64,000 nt of DNA from Plenodomus lindquistii (lineage: Eukaryota; Ascomycota; Dothideomycetes; Pleosporales; Leptosphaeriaceae), in assembly GCA_025504975.1 (NCBI GenBank), contig JANUWI010000004.1, positions 62,001 to 126,000 of the forward strand, written 5' to 3'. Of this stretch, positions 31,736-43,308 are shown piece by piece (within the stretch, counting starts at the first letter, position 1; each line of letters starts with the position of its first letter). A model generated the notes under the pieces. The model searched no databases. It was given only the letters and a program-made list of their open reading frames with translations, and was not told the DNA's origin. The translations under genes and the position numbers were made by a program.

Positions 31736-33929
31736 ATGGGGCAGGCAAACTCCAGGACCACCCACGCAGAGCCGCCGCCGCCCCGTCGCAGAGCCCGGCC
31801 GCTCTCGTGGGCCCCGTCGCTGCTCAGCCGCCCGTCACAGCAGCAGCACGCCGTACACGACGGCGACGACAACAACGGCGGCGACGACCCGACGACGCCC
31901 GCCCCGACGACGCCCGCCTCGCGCAACCCCTTCCACCGCCTCTCGTCCTCGCACTTTGGGCGCCCTGCTGCTGATGCTGGACCATCGCCGCTCGAGGCTG
32001 CCCCCCCAAGCCGCTCGCGCTCGCGGCTGCGGCGGGCCCGCACCTCTTTGGGGTCCATTTCAGGCTTGCTGCACCGCCCTTCACCCGCTTCGCCCACCGC
32101 CGAGCCCCCGCGAGCCGACTCGTCCCCCCGCGCCCTGGCCCGCTCAGCCCCCGTCCGCCCCGTTCCGCGCAGCGCCTCGACCGACGAACCTTCTCTGGAG
32201 CATCAACTGCCCAGCCTCCAGGTGCCAGATCTGGGCTTCGACTTCGACCACCTGCTGCGAAACAACCTCCACCAAAGGCCGCGCTCGCTGACGTCGTCGA
32301 GTCCGCTGCGTCGAGATGGCCGCGCCCTGTCCATGATGCCCGCCCAGCGCCGGCTGCGCAACATGATAGGCTCCCAGCGCCGGAGACGGTCCATGTGGAA
32401 TGACGAGGACCAGCTCGCCGGCGGCGTAGAACGGAGAAGACGGGGCGAGGACCAGGCCGACGTGCTGTCGCGCTTGCTGTCTCTGGCCGCCGCGGCAACA
32501 GCGGCGTCCTTGGTGGGAGACGACAACCAACCAGCAACACGCGATGGCACCTTTGACACCTTTCTCGAGTCGTTGCAGAATGGCAGCATAGCGTCTGCTC
32601 TGCGGGGCAACGACGGCCCAGAGAGCAGTGAGGCTGCAGGAGGAACACCAGCCCCGCTAAACTTCTTCCGCATGTTCAGATTTGGCACTTCTACAGAGAG
32701 CAGGACAGAAACAAGAGCCGGGAGCCGGGGCAGTGGGTCTGGGACTGCTGGATCCGACGGCGAGGACGGAGGTGAAGGCCGCATGGTACCTATTATTATT
32801 GTAGGCATCAGGTCCATTACGCCTGGTGCGGGCACAGGACAGGACGACGGCAATATCCCACCCTTTCTGGACGCCCTTTCCAGCTTCCCCACCCCACCAA
32901 CTTCCCCCGGCGATGTCAACGATCACATACTACGACCTCCGCAGAACGGCACACGCTTTAGCCACCGCCGCCGCGCCTCAATGGGTGGCTTCAATTTCCC
33001 TTCCAACTATGACAGCCAGCGTCATCATCGAGCACATGCACAAGATCAACCTCGCCCCTGGTCACCCGTCGCAGATTCGCCGACCGGGCCCCTTCCGCCT
33101 CCTTCTACTCCTGCCACAATGCTAGGACTCTCTGCAGAGCCCTCTGGCACCACCACACCCGTCACCTCAACCTCGCCTCCCTCACCCACATCTCCATCCA
33201 ACGCTCCTTCGCGTCGAGGCAGCTTCACGCGTAGGACCACTGGATCCTCCCTCGAGCCTACGGCAGAAGAGCCACAGACTCCGAGTCGTAGTGCCAGGCC
33301 ACGCCGTTTGAGTGAATCAGATTTCGCACGCTACGGCTCCGGTGCGCCCAGGAGGAGAGGCGTTGTTGAGCCGGATGATAACCCTGGCGAGGGGTCAAGA
33401 AGCTGGATCATCTACGTCCTTGGAGGCAGCTACCCCGAGAACCACCCTATTCTGACCACTCCAAGTCTCTTTACTGACTCACCAACCTATGAGGACATGA
33501 TGCTGCTGTCATCCATCTTGGGTCCTGCCAAACCTCCAGTAGCAAGTGAAGAAGACGTAGCTTCAGCGCCCGGTCTATTCCGCATAAGAGGCGTTCCGGG
33601 ATCCCTTGTTGCAGAGGCGGTGGATGGCGGCGAGTCGCTGAGTCTTGCAGCCGATGCACGCTGTCTCGTCTGTCTCTGCGACTTCGAGATGGAGGAAGAG
33701 GCCCGTAAACTGGTCAAATGCGAACATTTGTTCCATAAGATCTGTATTGATCAGGTGAACGAATCCAGTGTCGAACACTCCAGTACCACATGCTAATATT
33801 TGTCAGTGGCTAACAACCGGCCGTAACTCGTGCCCATTGTGCAGAGGAGAAGGTGTTCACGAGACCAACAAAGAAGACGCAGATCCGCCCGAGGCTGAAG
33901 ATGTTCCATTGGTACAGCCTGTCGCCTAA
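31736..33929 (+). CDS. RING-H2 finger protein, putative E3 ubiquitin ligase
   Basis: Model: join(31736..33754,33807..33929), 713 aa, with a 52-bp intron inside the RING finger. The N-terminus MGQANSR fits an N-myristoylation site (Gly2, Ser6). Residues 8-620 are mostly disordered, Ser/Pro/Arg-rich, with a moderately ordered patch around DQADVLSRLLSLAAAATAAS. A conserved block RSWIIYVLGGSYPENHPILT precedes the RING. The RING-H2 finger runs from about residue 643 to 685: CLVCLCDF… CEHLFHKICIDQW… CPLCR. That is C-x2-C, C-x1-H-x2-H-x2-C, C-x2-C, with all eight ligands. Splicing is needed to give the final CPLC pair. No transmembrane helix is seen, so membrane association would depend on the lipid. 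Substrate and pathway are unknown. Confidence 0.87.
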
Positions 33930-34710
33930 GTCTCATACTTGCATCTTCATTAGCAGTTCGACTCCTTTTCATTATACCCCTCCTTAGCATCCCAAACGGA
34001 CCACCATGATTCGTTTCTTGAATAATGTGGGCCATTGACTCGGGTTCTTCACTGCCATCAGTCTTGACACTATTCGTCCCTATTACGTCGAATTTGATTG
34101 GGAATGCGATGCGCTGGCCATCACCCATGGCGTCTTTGTTTCCTGATTTCTCTGAATTTTGGCGTCTGGCATATTTGCATCTCAACGGGGAATGGAGGCG
34201 CAGGCAGGTTTAGGAAACTGCCGGGGGGCAGTATGCAGTTTTTCCTCTTGGGTGGGCAGCATATCAAACGACATCTACGACTTTTTTCCTGTCTACATGC
34301 GGTAGTTTATGAGACGTTATTGCCTGAAAGTAGTAGCAAATCAGTCTGGGATAGCAGGACAAGTCTGCGCTGGACTGGCTAGAAACATGTGCCCAGGGTT
34401 CAGCACGAGTAGTCTACTCTTGCGGGTTTTAGGGACGAGAGAATAAATTTACATTTAAGCCGTACAATATGACTCAATCACCTGATATTCACGTGTCTTA
34501 TTTCTTGGCCCTTGGAATTGCAGTATCCCCGGTCGATGTTAGCGTGAACGGTCAAGACTGAATCGTATACGGTATGAATGTACGAATACGGGACCTGTCC
34601 AAGCGTATACGCACAGCACAGTACAAGTCCCCACTGGCAACTAACTGCTCAAGCTGACAAATACATAAAGAATGGCACCACAGTAAAGACACTACACCTA
34701 TATGCGCAGA

Positions 34711-34737
34711 GCATAGTATAGTATAGTATAGTATAGG
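34711..34737. repeat. AGTAT pentanucleotide repeat
   Basis: About five tandem AGTAT units form a short microsatellite in the gene-free region. Confidence 0.8.
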
Positions 34738-37395
34738 ATTTCAACCCCGGGGCTATACAGCCGCCACAACCGTACAAATCATACGATCGTGCGCGAGAGA
34801 TAAGTAAGGGGGGTTGGTGGGTATGCATAGAAATTTGCCGAGCGAGGGGTCGTCGTTCTAGAGCTTGCTTGCACATGGGCAATGACTTGAAAAAAGAAAT
34901 CTGTGTCCGCGGAGAGAGAGAGAGGTACATATGTAGGTCCCACGGGCGTTGGTGTGGTGTGTGCGTACTGCTGGTATGTATGTAGCAGTTTAGAGGGATT
35001 ATCAGGTGTTGTGTTATGTCATGTACAAGGCTAGAGTACATGTGTATGTAGGATTAAGTGGAGTGGAGTAGTGGAGTGGAGTGGGTTAGCGTCGAGTTGT
35101 ATCTGGCGCTTGAGACGCACCTCGGAGGGTCATGTCCGGTGTACTGTGAGATGTGTGTTGCGACTTACAAGGGGGGTTTAGCGGGCGGTGGGAATCGAGA
35201 TGCACGGTCGAGTTGAGGTGTATGGTGCTGAGGCTGATGGTTTATGGGTACGGTGGGTGAGTGATGAACTTGTTTTGTCGAGAGGATCGGGAGATATTTT
35301 GATTTTCACATTGCAGCTCCCTTTTTTTTTTCTTGAACTCGACATGGCGAGTATGTTGCGGGGGGATCAACATGTACTGGGTCCTGAGATGTTGATAAAG
35401 GAGTTCCCAGTCTATAAGATGGACATAAGAGCCTGCGCATGTTTGATTGCAATTAAAATAAAAATCTCACGGTTCTTGGTAGCGGGCTTCTTGGTGTGTC
35501 CGAGCTATAGTATCTAATTGTGTGGAAGCCGATCAGGGATAAACAACCACCATGTATACTGCTAATGGGTTGAGATGCATAACACATTTCAAATATCGCG
35601 GTGCCCCCCACCCTGGTCAGACCTGACTAGTCTAGTCCACTGAAAACGTACCGTTTAGTGCGTGCAGCGGTGATCCGTGGAGGACCGGAGGTGAGAACTG
35701 CACCCAACCAGCGTACATACAGTAAGATGGAACCATGCCAGCGGTACTAAGCACGAGGGAATTTGATATCAAGTCTTGGGGCCTTGCGGCCGAATTCCAC
35801 CAATGGCAGACGCTGCAATGTGCTCTGGGCGTTTCTTTTCTCGGAAATGAGGTGTGCTGGGCCTGGCTGTTTCTGGAAGGCCTTGAGTTGTGGATACCAA
35901 TGGAGCCATGTGCGCCTCAGATGGATGCCTCGATGCAGTTCAGTCGACGTGGACCTCACGCTAGCTCTCCCCTGGGACTTGGTTGCGAGTGCAAGTACTC
36001 CAGTCAGTCAGTCTCCCATGTGCGGGCGGGCGAGCATGCACCGAGATGGAGCGTGGTCGAGGACATGTCTGCAGTCAGACCAACTGGTAACATGAGATTG
36101 AGGCTGGTACCACCAAGACCCATTTATTAGAGTTCAAGGGCAGTTGTCAGATGTGAACATGGTCTAATTGCCCCGGCCAGGCCTATGCCGTGACGGGCAA
36201 CAAACGGCAATGGGCGAACGACGGGTGGGCGGCAGCGCAAAGTTTCAACATGTTTTGGCCTGTGTCAAGTCGTCGCTCTGCCCGGTGGCTAGGTTTCACA
36301 AACGGCATCGCATCGCCCCTGTGTGTGCTCTCTCACGTGGGGCCCGATGGCATGGAAGATGGAACAGATGTTGCGATTGGCACCTCCCCACATTGCAGGC
36401 TGGCTGGTGTGGTGGTGAGACGCAACCATGGCCATTGTCGACAATTGCCATGTCACAACACGGTGCACTTGCGACAACACCTCTCTCCAAGGTTTCGTCA
36501 GACGTCGCACAACCTCTGGAGCGTTTGCCTGTTGGTGTGGAGTGGAGTGGTGTGGGAGTGGGAGTGAAAGCGCAGTGAGTCTTGTGTCCATGCCTGAGAG
36601 GCCCACTCAGCTCCTCCACTTGCATGACGCACAGGACTGCACGCCCTCCCGCAGGCCCCAGTCACCGGCCAGCGGCCAGCGGCCAGCGGAACTGTCGTCA
36701 CAGCAGCCCGACACGTCCAGACTCGAGCGTGGCCACTGGTCACAACATCTCGAGCGTCTCAGTACGGCATGTACTGTATCTGTCCGGACCTGCGCGCCTG
36801 CCACCGACGCCAATCACACACGACACGATCCGTGCCGTCTCATCAAAGCATGAATGCACTCATTGTACGCACCCGGGCTGGGCTGGGCTGGCAGCTAGAC
36901 GAGATAGCTGCCGCTCCTCTCCAAGAGTCGAGATGCTGGCAGCGTGCCAGTGATATGCGCTACCGTAGAGTACCATCATCGTCGTCGTCATCATCTCAAG
37001 CTCCATCTTCATCTCCATCTCCATCTCAGCTGCACGCATGGCTGAGGCTCCAAGGGTGCATGCGTACATACACAGCACACAGCACACAGCACAGTAGCTA
37101 TTGACTCTACTCTACATGGCCCGTAAGGATTGTTGCAACGCTTCGCGCATCGGAGCTTTCACCCGGAACGGCTTGTGGACCATGGATATGGAGACCCTGT
37201 CCATACAATCGGCGCCCTCACTTGGAGGCGCGCTCAGGTGCGAGCACTATACCTGTCCAGCCCATCCCTCACAGTGTGTGCACGTCATTCGCTGCTGACG
37301 GCTTGGGCTTGGGCTTGTGTGCGATGGCTCTGCTGAATGCCCCACAATCTCCTTCACCACCTGGCGCTGGGCATCGGAGCCGGCCCTACAGAACA

Positions 37396-37421
37396 GACAC
37401 CGACACCGACACCGACACAGC
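37396..37421. repeat. GACACC hexanucleotide repeat
   Basis: About four imperfect CGACAC units lie in the gene-free region. Confidence 0.75.
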
Positions 37422-38416
37422 ACGCCTGCCGCCTGCCGCCTGCGCAACTGCAACTGCAAATGTGCAAATGTGCAAATGTCCACTGGCACCGGCGGGATCG
37501 TCGGCGGGGATCTTGGCCCATGTGGCATGCTGGAGCGAACGCTCCGGGATCAGGCCCCCTTTCTGATTCTCCTCCCCAGACTCTTGCTCCACGCACGTCA
37601 GGTTTCAACAACCCACGACTTGCAAAGTACACGGCACATGCTGCAGGATCCGCATCGCAGGCTATGCCATGTCTGTACTGTATGTACATACACCCACATG
37701 TACCATGTAGCCAGAAGCTAGGCCGCTGGCTGCGCGGAAGGCGGAAACGTCTGCGACGTGTGTGCACGGCCACTGCGGCCTGGCAAGAACAACTTAGTCG
37801 TGACTCTTGCGCTTTGCTTTTCCCCCTTAACCGCACCCCAGTTGCAAGTGCAGCCGTTGATGGACTAACAGTCGTCTGTCCGTTCCTGGCACCCAGCATT
37901 GCTTCTTTGTCCGATCTAGACGCATGGCTCCTGTCACGGGCCGGCTCTCGCACCACCTCTGCCTGCGCCTGCTGTGCTCCTCCCCTCAACGTCGTCCAGT
38001 TTCAGACTGGCACTGCACTTCCCTCTCATCGTCAGCAGTCGTGCGCCGTGTCCACCTTGCGCCGGCGGGCGGACATAGCCTGCACATTTAAAGCCGCTTG
38101 GTCGTCGGGCTAGCCACGGCCAACCTCCCGCTCAGCCTGCATTAACATCCGTCGCCATACGGGGCTCGATCTGGTGGATCCAGTGTCTAGGGATACCGTT
38201 GCCCGTGAGCCCACCAGCTCCAGAAAGGCCGTACCTGATACCGTGCGCCCAAGCCTTTGTCAAAACACGGCGCGATCGTCAGAATCCCTGCCCACGCATC
38301 CCTGGACCTTTGAATGACGTTGATCCCGTTGCGGCGAGCTTACCCTCACCTCCAACTACCACTATCACTGCACTGCACCACTGGCAACTGCGCATACTCC
38401 CCCAAACCATCTCGAC

Positions 38417-40884
38417 ATGTCTGGATACTACCCTCCCCCAGGCCACAACATCCCACCCCACTACTACAATATCGACCCTTCGTCCATTCCCAACGCCAAC
38501 CTTCAGCATGTGCCGCCGTCCATTGCTGCCCACGGCCCTTATGCGCCGACATTGCCGGACAATCCCTTTCACCCAGGCGTTCCAGGTCCATTCATGCAAT
38601 ACGCAGAACCTCAAGCACAGTCAAACTACACTGACCAGTATGATGACGCAAATGGCGCCGTGGGCTCCATGCCAGGTGGGAATGGGCGCGCGCGGCGGCG
38701 CCTGGTCCCTGGGGAGCCCGTAAAGCATCGTCGGACGAGAAGTGGCTGCTTCACATGTAGGCAACGCAGAGTCAAGGTAATCTGGCTTGTACAGTGGAGA
38801 TGAAACCAGAAGCTGACGTCTGCCAGTGCGATGAAAACCATCCAATGTGCGAGCGTGAGTGGCCCTGGCGCACGCCTGATCCTGCTGACTTGACGACGCA
38901 CTGTCTGACGCTCATCTTCTAGGCTGCCGCAAGGGGAACCGCGAGTGTAAGTATCCAGACTCACAGTCTAGTCAAAAGACGTCGCGCACTGGATCCAAGG
39001 CGGGGAAAGCATCTTCCGCGGATGATACGTCGTCACCAGAGGATCACGACGACGAGGGCGGGGAGCGTCTTCCCCCCATCTATGACGATGAAGAATACGA
39101 TGAGGACGACGTTGACATCGACGACGATGCAGTGTCGAGGAGCCAAGATTTGCGAGACTTGTCCCACACTCCAGGATCAAACCTTGACTCAAGCACATCG
39201 CCGTCGACGGAGGCTTCCTCAACAGTTCCACCGACTGTGCGGCCATCACTATCTCGAAAAGGTAGTGCACAGGCTACCAAGCTTAGTCCCGTCACCAAGA
39301 GCAGCTCAGCTTTGGCTCGTGATCTTCAGTTCTACCTGAATTACTTCCAGACTCACATAACGGTACACCACTACTCCCTGAAACGCGATGAGCACAACTT
39401 TCTCAAGGGCGACTTTTTTGCTCGTGCGATGAAGTTTGAGCCTCTCAAATACGCAGTAGCAGGATACGCAGCGTACTTCCACACTCTGTCGCAACCAGAC
39501 GGTCGCATGTCCACTTTTCTCCAGTTCTACAACGAATCCGTTTCTCGGCTGCGGATTTCCATCACAAAGAACAAGAAGCAAGGACTTGCAACGTTCCTGA
39601 CGATTCTGCAGCTCGCAAGTATAGAGGTAAGGATAACCCCCACATGTCAAGGTTAGTAGCTAATGCTTCGCACATAGGAGATGCTTGGTGACTGGGTCAA
39701 CCTGATGGGTCATCAAAAGGCTGCTTTCGAGATGTTAACCCGGTTATACACTCCACAAAGCATGACAGAGTCTGGTTTTCTGCTCAAGGTCATTCTGTGG
39801 TACACACGTTTCGATCTCTACGTGGGCTTTCAATCTGGCGGAGAAGCGGTCCTTGGTCGAGAGTGGTACATAGCAGTGCACGATTGCTATGCTAAAAAGG
39901 TGGCAGAGAATCCCGACGACATCGATATGCAGTACGAGGAACGTTTCGCACACTCGCGCTTGGTCGCCAAGGACTCGAATGATCTGTTCGCCCGCACGGG
40001 CAAAGGTCTCGTCACTCCACAGGAGTTTATGCAGCAGCTGCCCATACTGAAAGAACGGATAGACGGCTTACAGGATGAACTGTATCCAGCTCTTCTAGAT
40101 CCCAAGCACAAAGTCCACCACATTCCAGGAACGGCCGATCCAGAGGACATTGTCAATCCGCACGAACCAGATTTGATTTGGAGTGAACCTTTGTGGACGT
40201 CCAACTATCTCTACCTGGACACGTGGGGGATCATCTTTATGTTCCATATATCGTGTTCCATGGCCCTGAAGCAGCCACCAAGTCCAGAAGTGACGGCGAC
40301 GGCATATCGCGCCATACAGGTTTTCGAGGCAATGTGTGCTTACCCCGAGGCACCCCCAGGTACTCTACTCGAGGCGCAAGTGTGTTTTGCCATCGCTACT
40401 TTGTTCCTACCCAAGGATGCAAAGACAGTTTCTTGGTGCCGCAAAAGTTTTGCAAAAATCGAGGCAGCTGGGTACGTAGTGTAGCTTTTTTTGCAAGCAA
40501 GATTCACGTGCGGACTGACACTTTGACAGGTACATTTATTCAGACGTCCTCCGGAATCGCATGCTGGAGTCAATGGGTGTCGGCCCGTCAGACTGGTGGC
40601 TCCCAAACGACGAAGGATGCCCGCCGATAATACGATCGATCAAGGACTTCATCAAGGACAGAACCCAAGCACCAAAAGACCAAGTCTCTGACGACCTACG
40701 GGAGATGAGAGGTATCTTCAGTTCCATGACGATTAGCGACTCTCCTCCATCAGACAACGTGACGGCGACGAGCGCGGATGGCCTGGGCAACGTGGCTGTA
40801 CAAGGAAATGACGTGTACGGATCTCCTTCGTGGCACTCAGGCCACGGGTCGGACAGTACATCAGGAAATGCGGGCATGTACTGA
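38417..40884 (+). CDS. Zn2Cys6 binuclear-cluster transcription factor
   Basis: Model: join(38417..38776,38827..38854,38923..39626,39678..40471,40530..40884), 746 aa. Introns are 50, 68, 51 and 58 bp, and exon 2 is only 28 nt. The first two introns interrupt the DNA-binding domain. Once spliced, all six Cys appear: C111-x2-C114-x6-C121-x6-C128-x2-C131-x6-C138 (GCFTCRQRRVKCDENHPMCE). A basic run (RARRR, KHRRTR) precedes it. An acidic stretch follows (DEEYDEDDVDIDDD, about residues 180-200), then a helical regulatory domain of about 500 residues that includes DLQFYLNYFQTHITVHHYSL and KYAVAGYAAYFHTLSQ. This matches fungal C6 regulators with a UPC2/Moc3-like cluster spacing. The target pathway is unknown, and no biosynthetic genes adjoin it. 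The very long upstream gap suggests complex control. Confidence 0.88.
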
Positions 40885-41814
40885 CGAGGATGACAAAAAC
40901 TTGGTCCTTCGTCCAAGACAGGGTACATGTCAGACGTCGTGGGGACTCTGGTAGCACAAAAGCACGATACGTCACGTCATGTCACATGGCACGTACCTGC
41001 CCTGCTCCGGCAATAGGGCGAAGACGGGGCATTAGGAAGTGTCTGAAACGCTGTATTCAGCCCTGCGCCATGGTGGCAGACGGGACTTGTCGAGGCGTCT
41101 GTGATAGATTGATGGAGCATGGTGGCACAGCGGATGCATGCTGTACGCCCAGTGCACAGAAGCCATCTAGGTGCAACGGTTACCCGCGCAGACGTGAGCG
41201 AAAAGGGTAGAATGAAGCGAATGGACCCGCAATGTCGTGCAACATGCGCCGTGTGCTGCATGTTAGTTTCAACATCAAGGCAGGTCCTGCGAACAGCGCC
41301 GGTCCTGCCGAAGCGGGCACTGCCGACGCCGAAGAGAGAATTAGGCGGTTTCGACATGATGTGGAGAGACAGTGGTGGAGGTGAGGTGGGAGTCAGTCTG
41401 TATGGTTTCCAGAGTAGAGCAGCTAGTAGACATGTAGACATGATACAGCATGACAAGATGATGTTGGCGACAGGGTTGACTGCCGATGTGATGTGAGGGC
41501 GAGGGCGTGGGCGTGGGCGTGGGCGTGGGCGTGGGCTTGGGCTTGGGCAGCAATGCAGGATGCAGCAGCGACGTTGACGGTGAGGGCTGTATGGATGGTG
41601 TACTAGAGGAGTGGTGGGAGTGGTGGGAGTGGTAGGTTGTTGGATGGGGACTAGCGGCGACAGGGATGGCCTGTCTGCATAGCAACAGCAGAGACGGCGA
41701 GACGGCGCTTCAGACAACGGCCGTGGTAGTGTGCACTGTGCAGACACGCTCAACGCCCACCCGCGACGCAGCATTTGCAGTACAGTAGAGTGCCCACTGC
41801 CCACACACGCCGCC
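40885..41814. other. Intergenic, upstream of GVP36-like gene
   Basis: These 930 bp contain no recognisable gene. A G-tract repeat is listed separately. A large minus-strand frame crosses this region into the next gene's intron but is low-complexity and repeat-driven. Confidence 0.5.
41497..41547 (+). repeat. (GGGCGT)n/(GGGCTT)n G-quadruplex-type repeat
   Basis: Nine GGG tracts, each separated by 3 nt, lie about 270-320 bp upstream of the GVP36-like start. This meets the usual G3-N1-7 criterion for an intramolecular G-quadruplex on the plus strand. Confidence 0.8.
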
Positions 41815-43159
41815 ATGGAGAACCTTGGCAAGATCTCCGCCTTTGGAAAGAACATTTCGTAGGCTCCTCCCTCCACCCCCTCTCTTCCACCCTCCCCTCT
41901 CTTCCACCCTCCCCTCTCTTCCACCCTCCCCTCTCTTCCAACCTCCCCTCTCTTCCACCCTCCCTCCCCGCACCTCTTCTCCCTGGGCCGTCCCGCCCGC
42001 GCTGCCAACGACACGACATGCTGACGCGCCGCCCACAGCGCCTCGTTCACGCCATGGGCCGCCCGCACGCAGCAGTACGTCAAGGAGCAGGTCGGGCAGG
42101 TCGACGACAAGACGCAGCTGCCGCCCGACTACATTGAGCTCGAGAAGCGCGTGGATGCGCTGAAGAAGGTGCACACGAGCATGCTGCAGGTCACGTCGCA
42201 GTACGCAAACGAGGCCTACGACTACCCGGCCAACATCCGCGAGTCCTTCAACGACCTCGGCCGCACCGTCTCGGAGAAGGTCAACCTGCTGTCGAGCGCA
42301 ACCTCGCCCGCAGAGGCCCAGGCCGCCCTCGTGGCGCCCCCCTCGGCGAAGCCCCAGCCCAAAACCTTCAGCCACGCCGTCGCCCGCGCCGCCCTCAACG
42401 CCTCCCACACACTGACGTCGGAGCAGACGGGCTCGAGCGAAGACCCCCTGGCCACGGCCCTTGAAAAGTACGCCATTGCCAGCGAGAAGCTCGGCGAGGC
42501 GCGCCTGGCTCAGGACGCACAGATTCAGAGCAGGTTCCTGGCCGGCTGGAGCACCACGCTCAACACCAACATTCAGTTTGCCACGCGTGCGCGCAAGGCT
42601 GTCGAGAATGCCCGCCTGAGCCTCGATGCTACAAAGGCCAACGCCAAGGGCCCTTCGTTTGCGCTGCCTGGCCAGGCCGGTCGCAAGGACGGCGTCGAAG
42701 AGGATCTGAGCGAGGAAGCCCGGGCCAAGATCGAGCAGGCCGAGGACGAATTTGTCGGCCAGACCGAAGAGGCCGTCGGCGTCATGAAGAACGTGAGTTG
42801 TACCCGTGTCTACACTGTCCACAGCTGATGCACACTGTCGCCGCAACACCATCGCTGACCCACATGTAGGTTCTCGACACGCCCGAGCCCCTCCGCAACC
42901 TCGCCGACCTCATCGCTGCCCAACTCGAGTACCACAAGAAGGCCTACGAGATCTTGTCAGAGCTGGCGCCCGTCGTGGACCAGCTGCAGGTCGAGCAAGA
43001 GGTGCGTCGACATCAGTCCTCTGACTTTTAGCCTGCAAGCACATGCCCTTGATGCAGCGGGTCATATCTGATGCTTGTTCACAGCAACGCTATCGGAATC
43101 CTAACTGACGCTTTGCACGCTGTTAGGCAAGTTACCGCAAGGCCCGCGAGGAGCTGTAA
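41815..43159 (+). CDS. GVP36: BAR-domain protein, Gvp36-like
   Basis: Model: join(41815..41858,42039..42792,42870..43001,43127..43159), 320 aa, with introns of 180, 77 and 125 bp. Exon 1 encodes MENLGKISAFGKNIS, and splicing gives ASFTPWAARTQQYVKEQ, the usual start of fungal Gvp36 proteins. The rest is almost entirely helical, as expected for a BAR domain: YIELEKRVDALKKVHTSMLQ, FNDLGRTVSEKVN, ALEKYAIASEKLGEARLAQD, RKAVENARLSLDATKANAKG and LADLIAAQLEYHKKAYEILS. The last exon ends ASYRKAREEL. BAR proteins of this group bind curved membranes of the Golgi and endocytic vesicles, and in yeast Gvp36 affects endocytosis and vacuole biogenesis. Intron 1 carries a 17-bp tandem repeat. The assignment is by overall pattern and is secure at the family level. 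Confidence 0.9.
41878..41962 (+). repeat. 17-bp minisatellite in intron 1 of the GVP36-like gene
   Basis: Five direct copies of CCCTCTCTTCCACCCTC, with one substitution in copy 4, fill about half of the 180-bp intron. The plus strand is pure pyrimidine except for one or two A per unit. Confidence 0.9.
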
Positions 43160-43308
43160 AGTGCACGGCACATGGGAATATCATGCTTTGCAAGGAGGAG
43201 GAGTTGTGGTTGATCAACTAGGTTTTTAGGGTCACGAATAATAGTATTGGCTTGCTTCTACTTTATCATAAATCGTTTACTTCCCCGCCTCAGCAATATT
43301 CCCCACCA

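Larger units (their letters stand above)
33930..38416. other. 4.5-kb gene-free region upstream of a Zn2Cys6 regulator
   Basis: No protein family or RNA gene is recognised on either strand across 4,487 bp. Frames up to 258 codons exist (37337-38113 +, 37354-37989 -), but they overlap antiparallel, are low-complexity or Cys/His/Arg-biased, and lack plausible starts or domains. Simple repeats are frequent: (AGTAT)n at about 34711-34737, GAGAGAGA near 34913-34922, GTGGAGTGGAGT near 35058-35081, (GGCCAGC)3 at about 36668-36688, (ATC/TCC)-rich 36974-37024 and ACACAGC repeats at 37072-37093. The last 600 bp are CT-rich and probably the 5' leader of the regulator. Confidence 0.6.

Noticed and set aside
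31238..31765. Extension of the Rrn11-like frame upstream to 31765
   Set aside because: The extension has no ATG (its first codon is GTG), overlaps the RING gene start and encodes low-complexity Gly/Arg sequence.
37337..38113. Open frame of 258 codons on the plus strand upstream of the Zn2Cys6 gene
   Set aside because: It overlaps an antiparallel frame of 211 codons (37354-37989), has unusual Cys/His/Arg composition, and shows no domain or promoter context. It is more likely a chance frame in GC-rich sequence.
40977..42852. Two minus-strand frames of about 380 codons across the GVP36-like gene
   Set aside because: They are antisense to the BAR-protein exons and driven by the 17-bp repeat (Arg-Glu-Gly runs). 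No domain is present.
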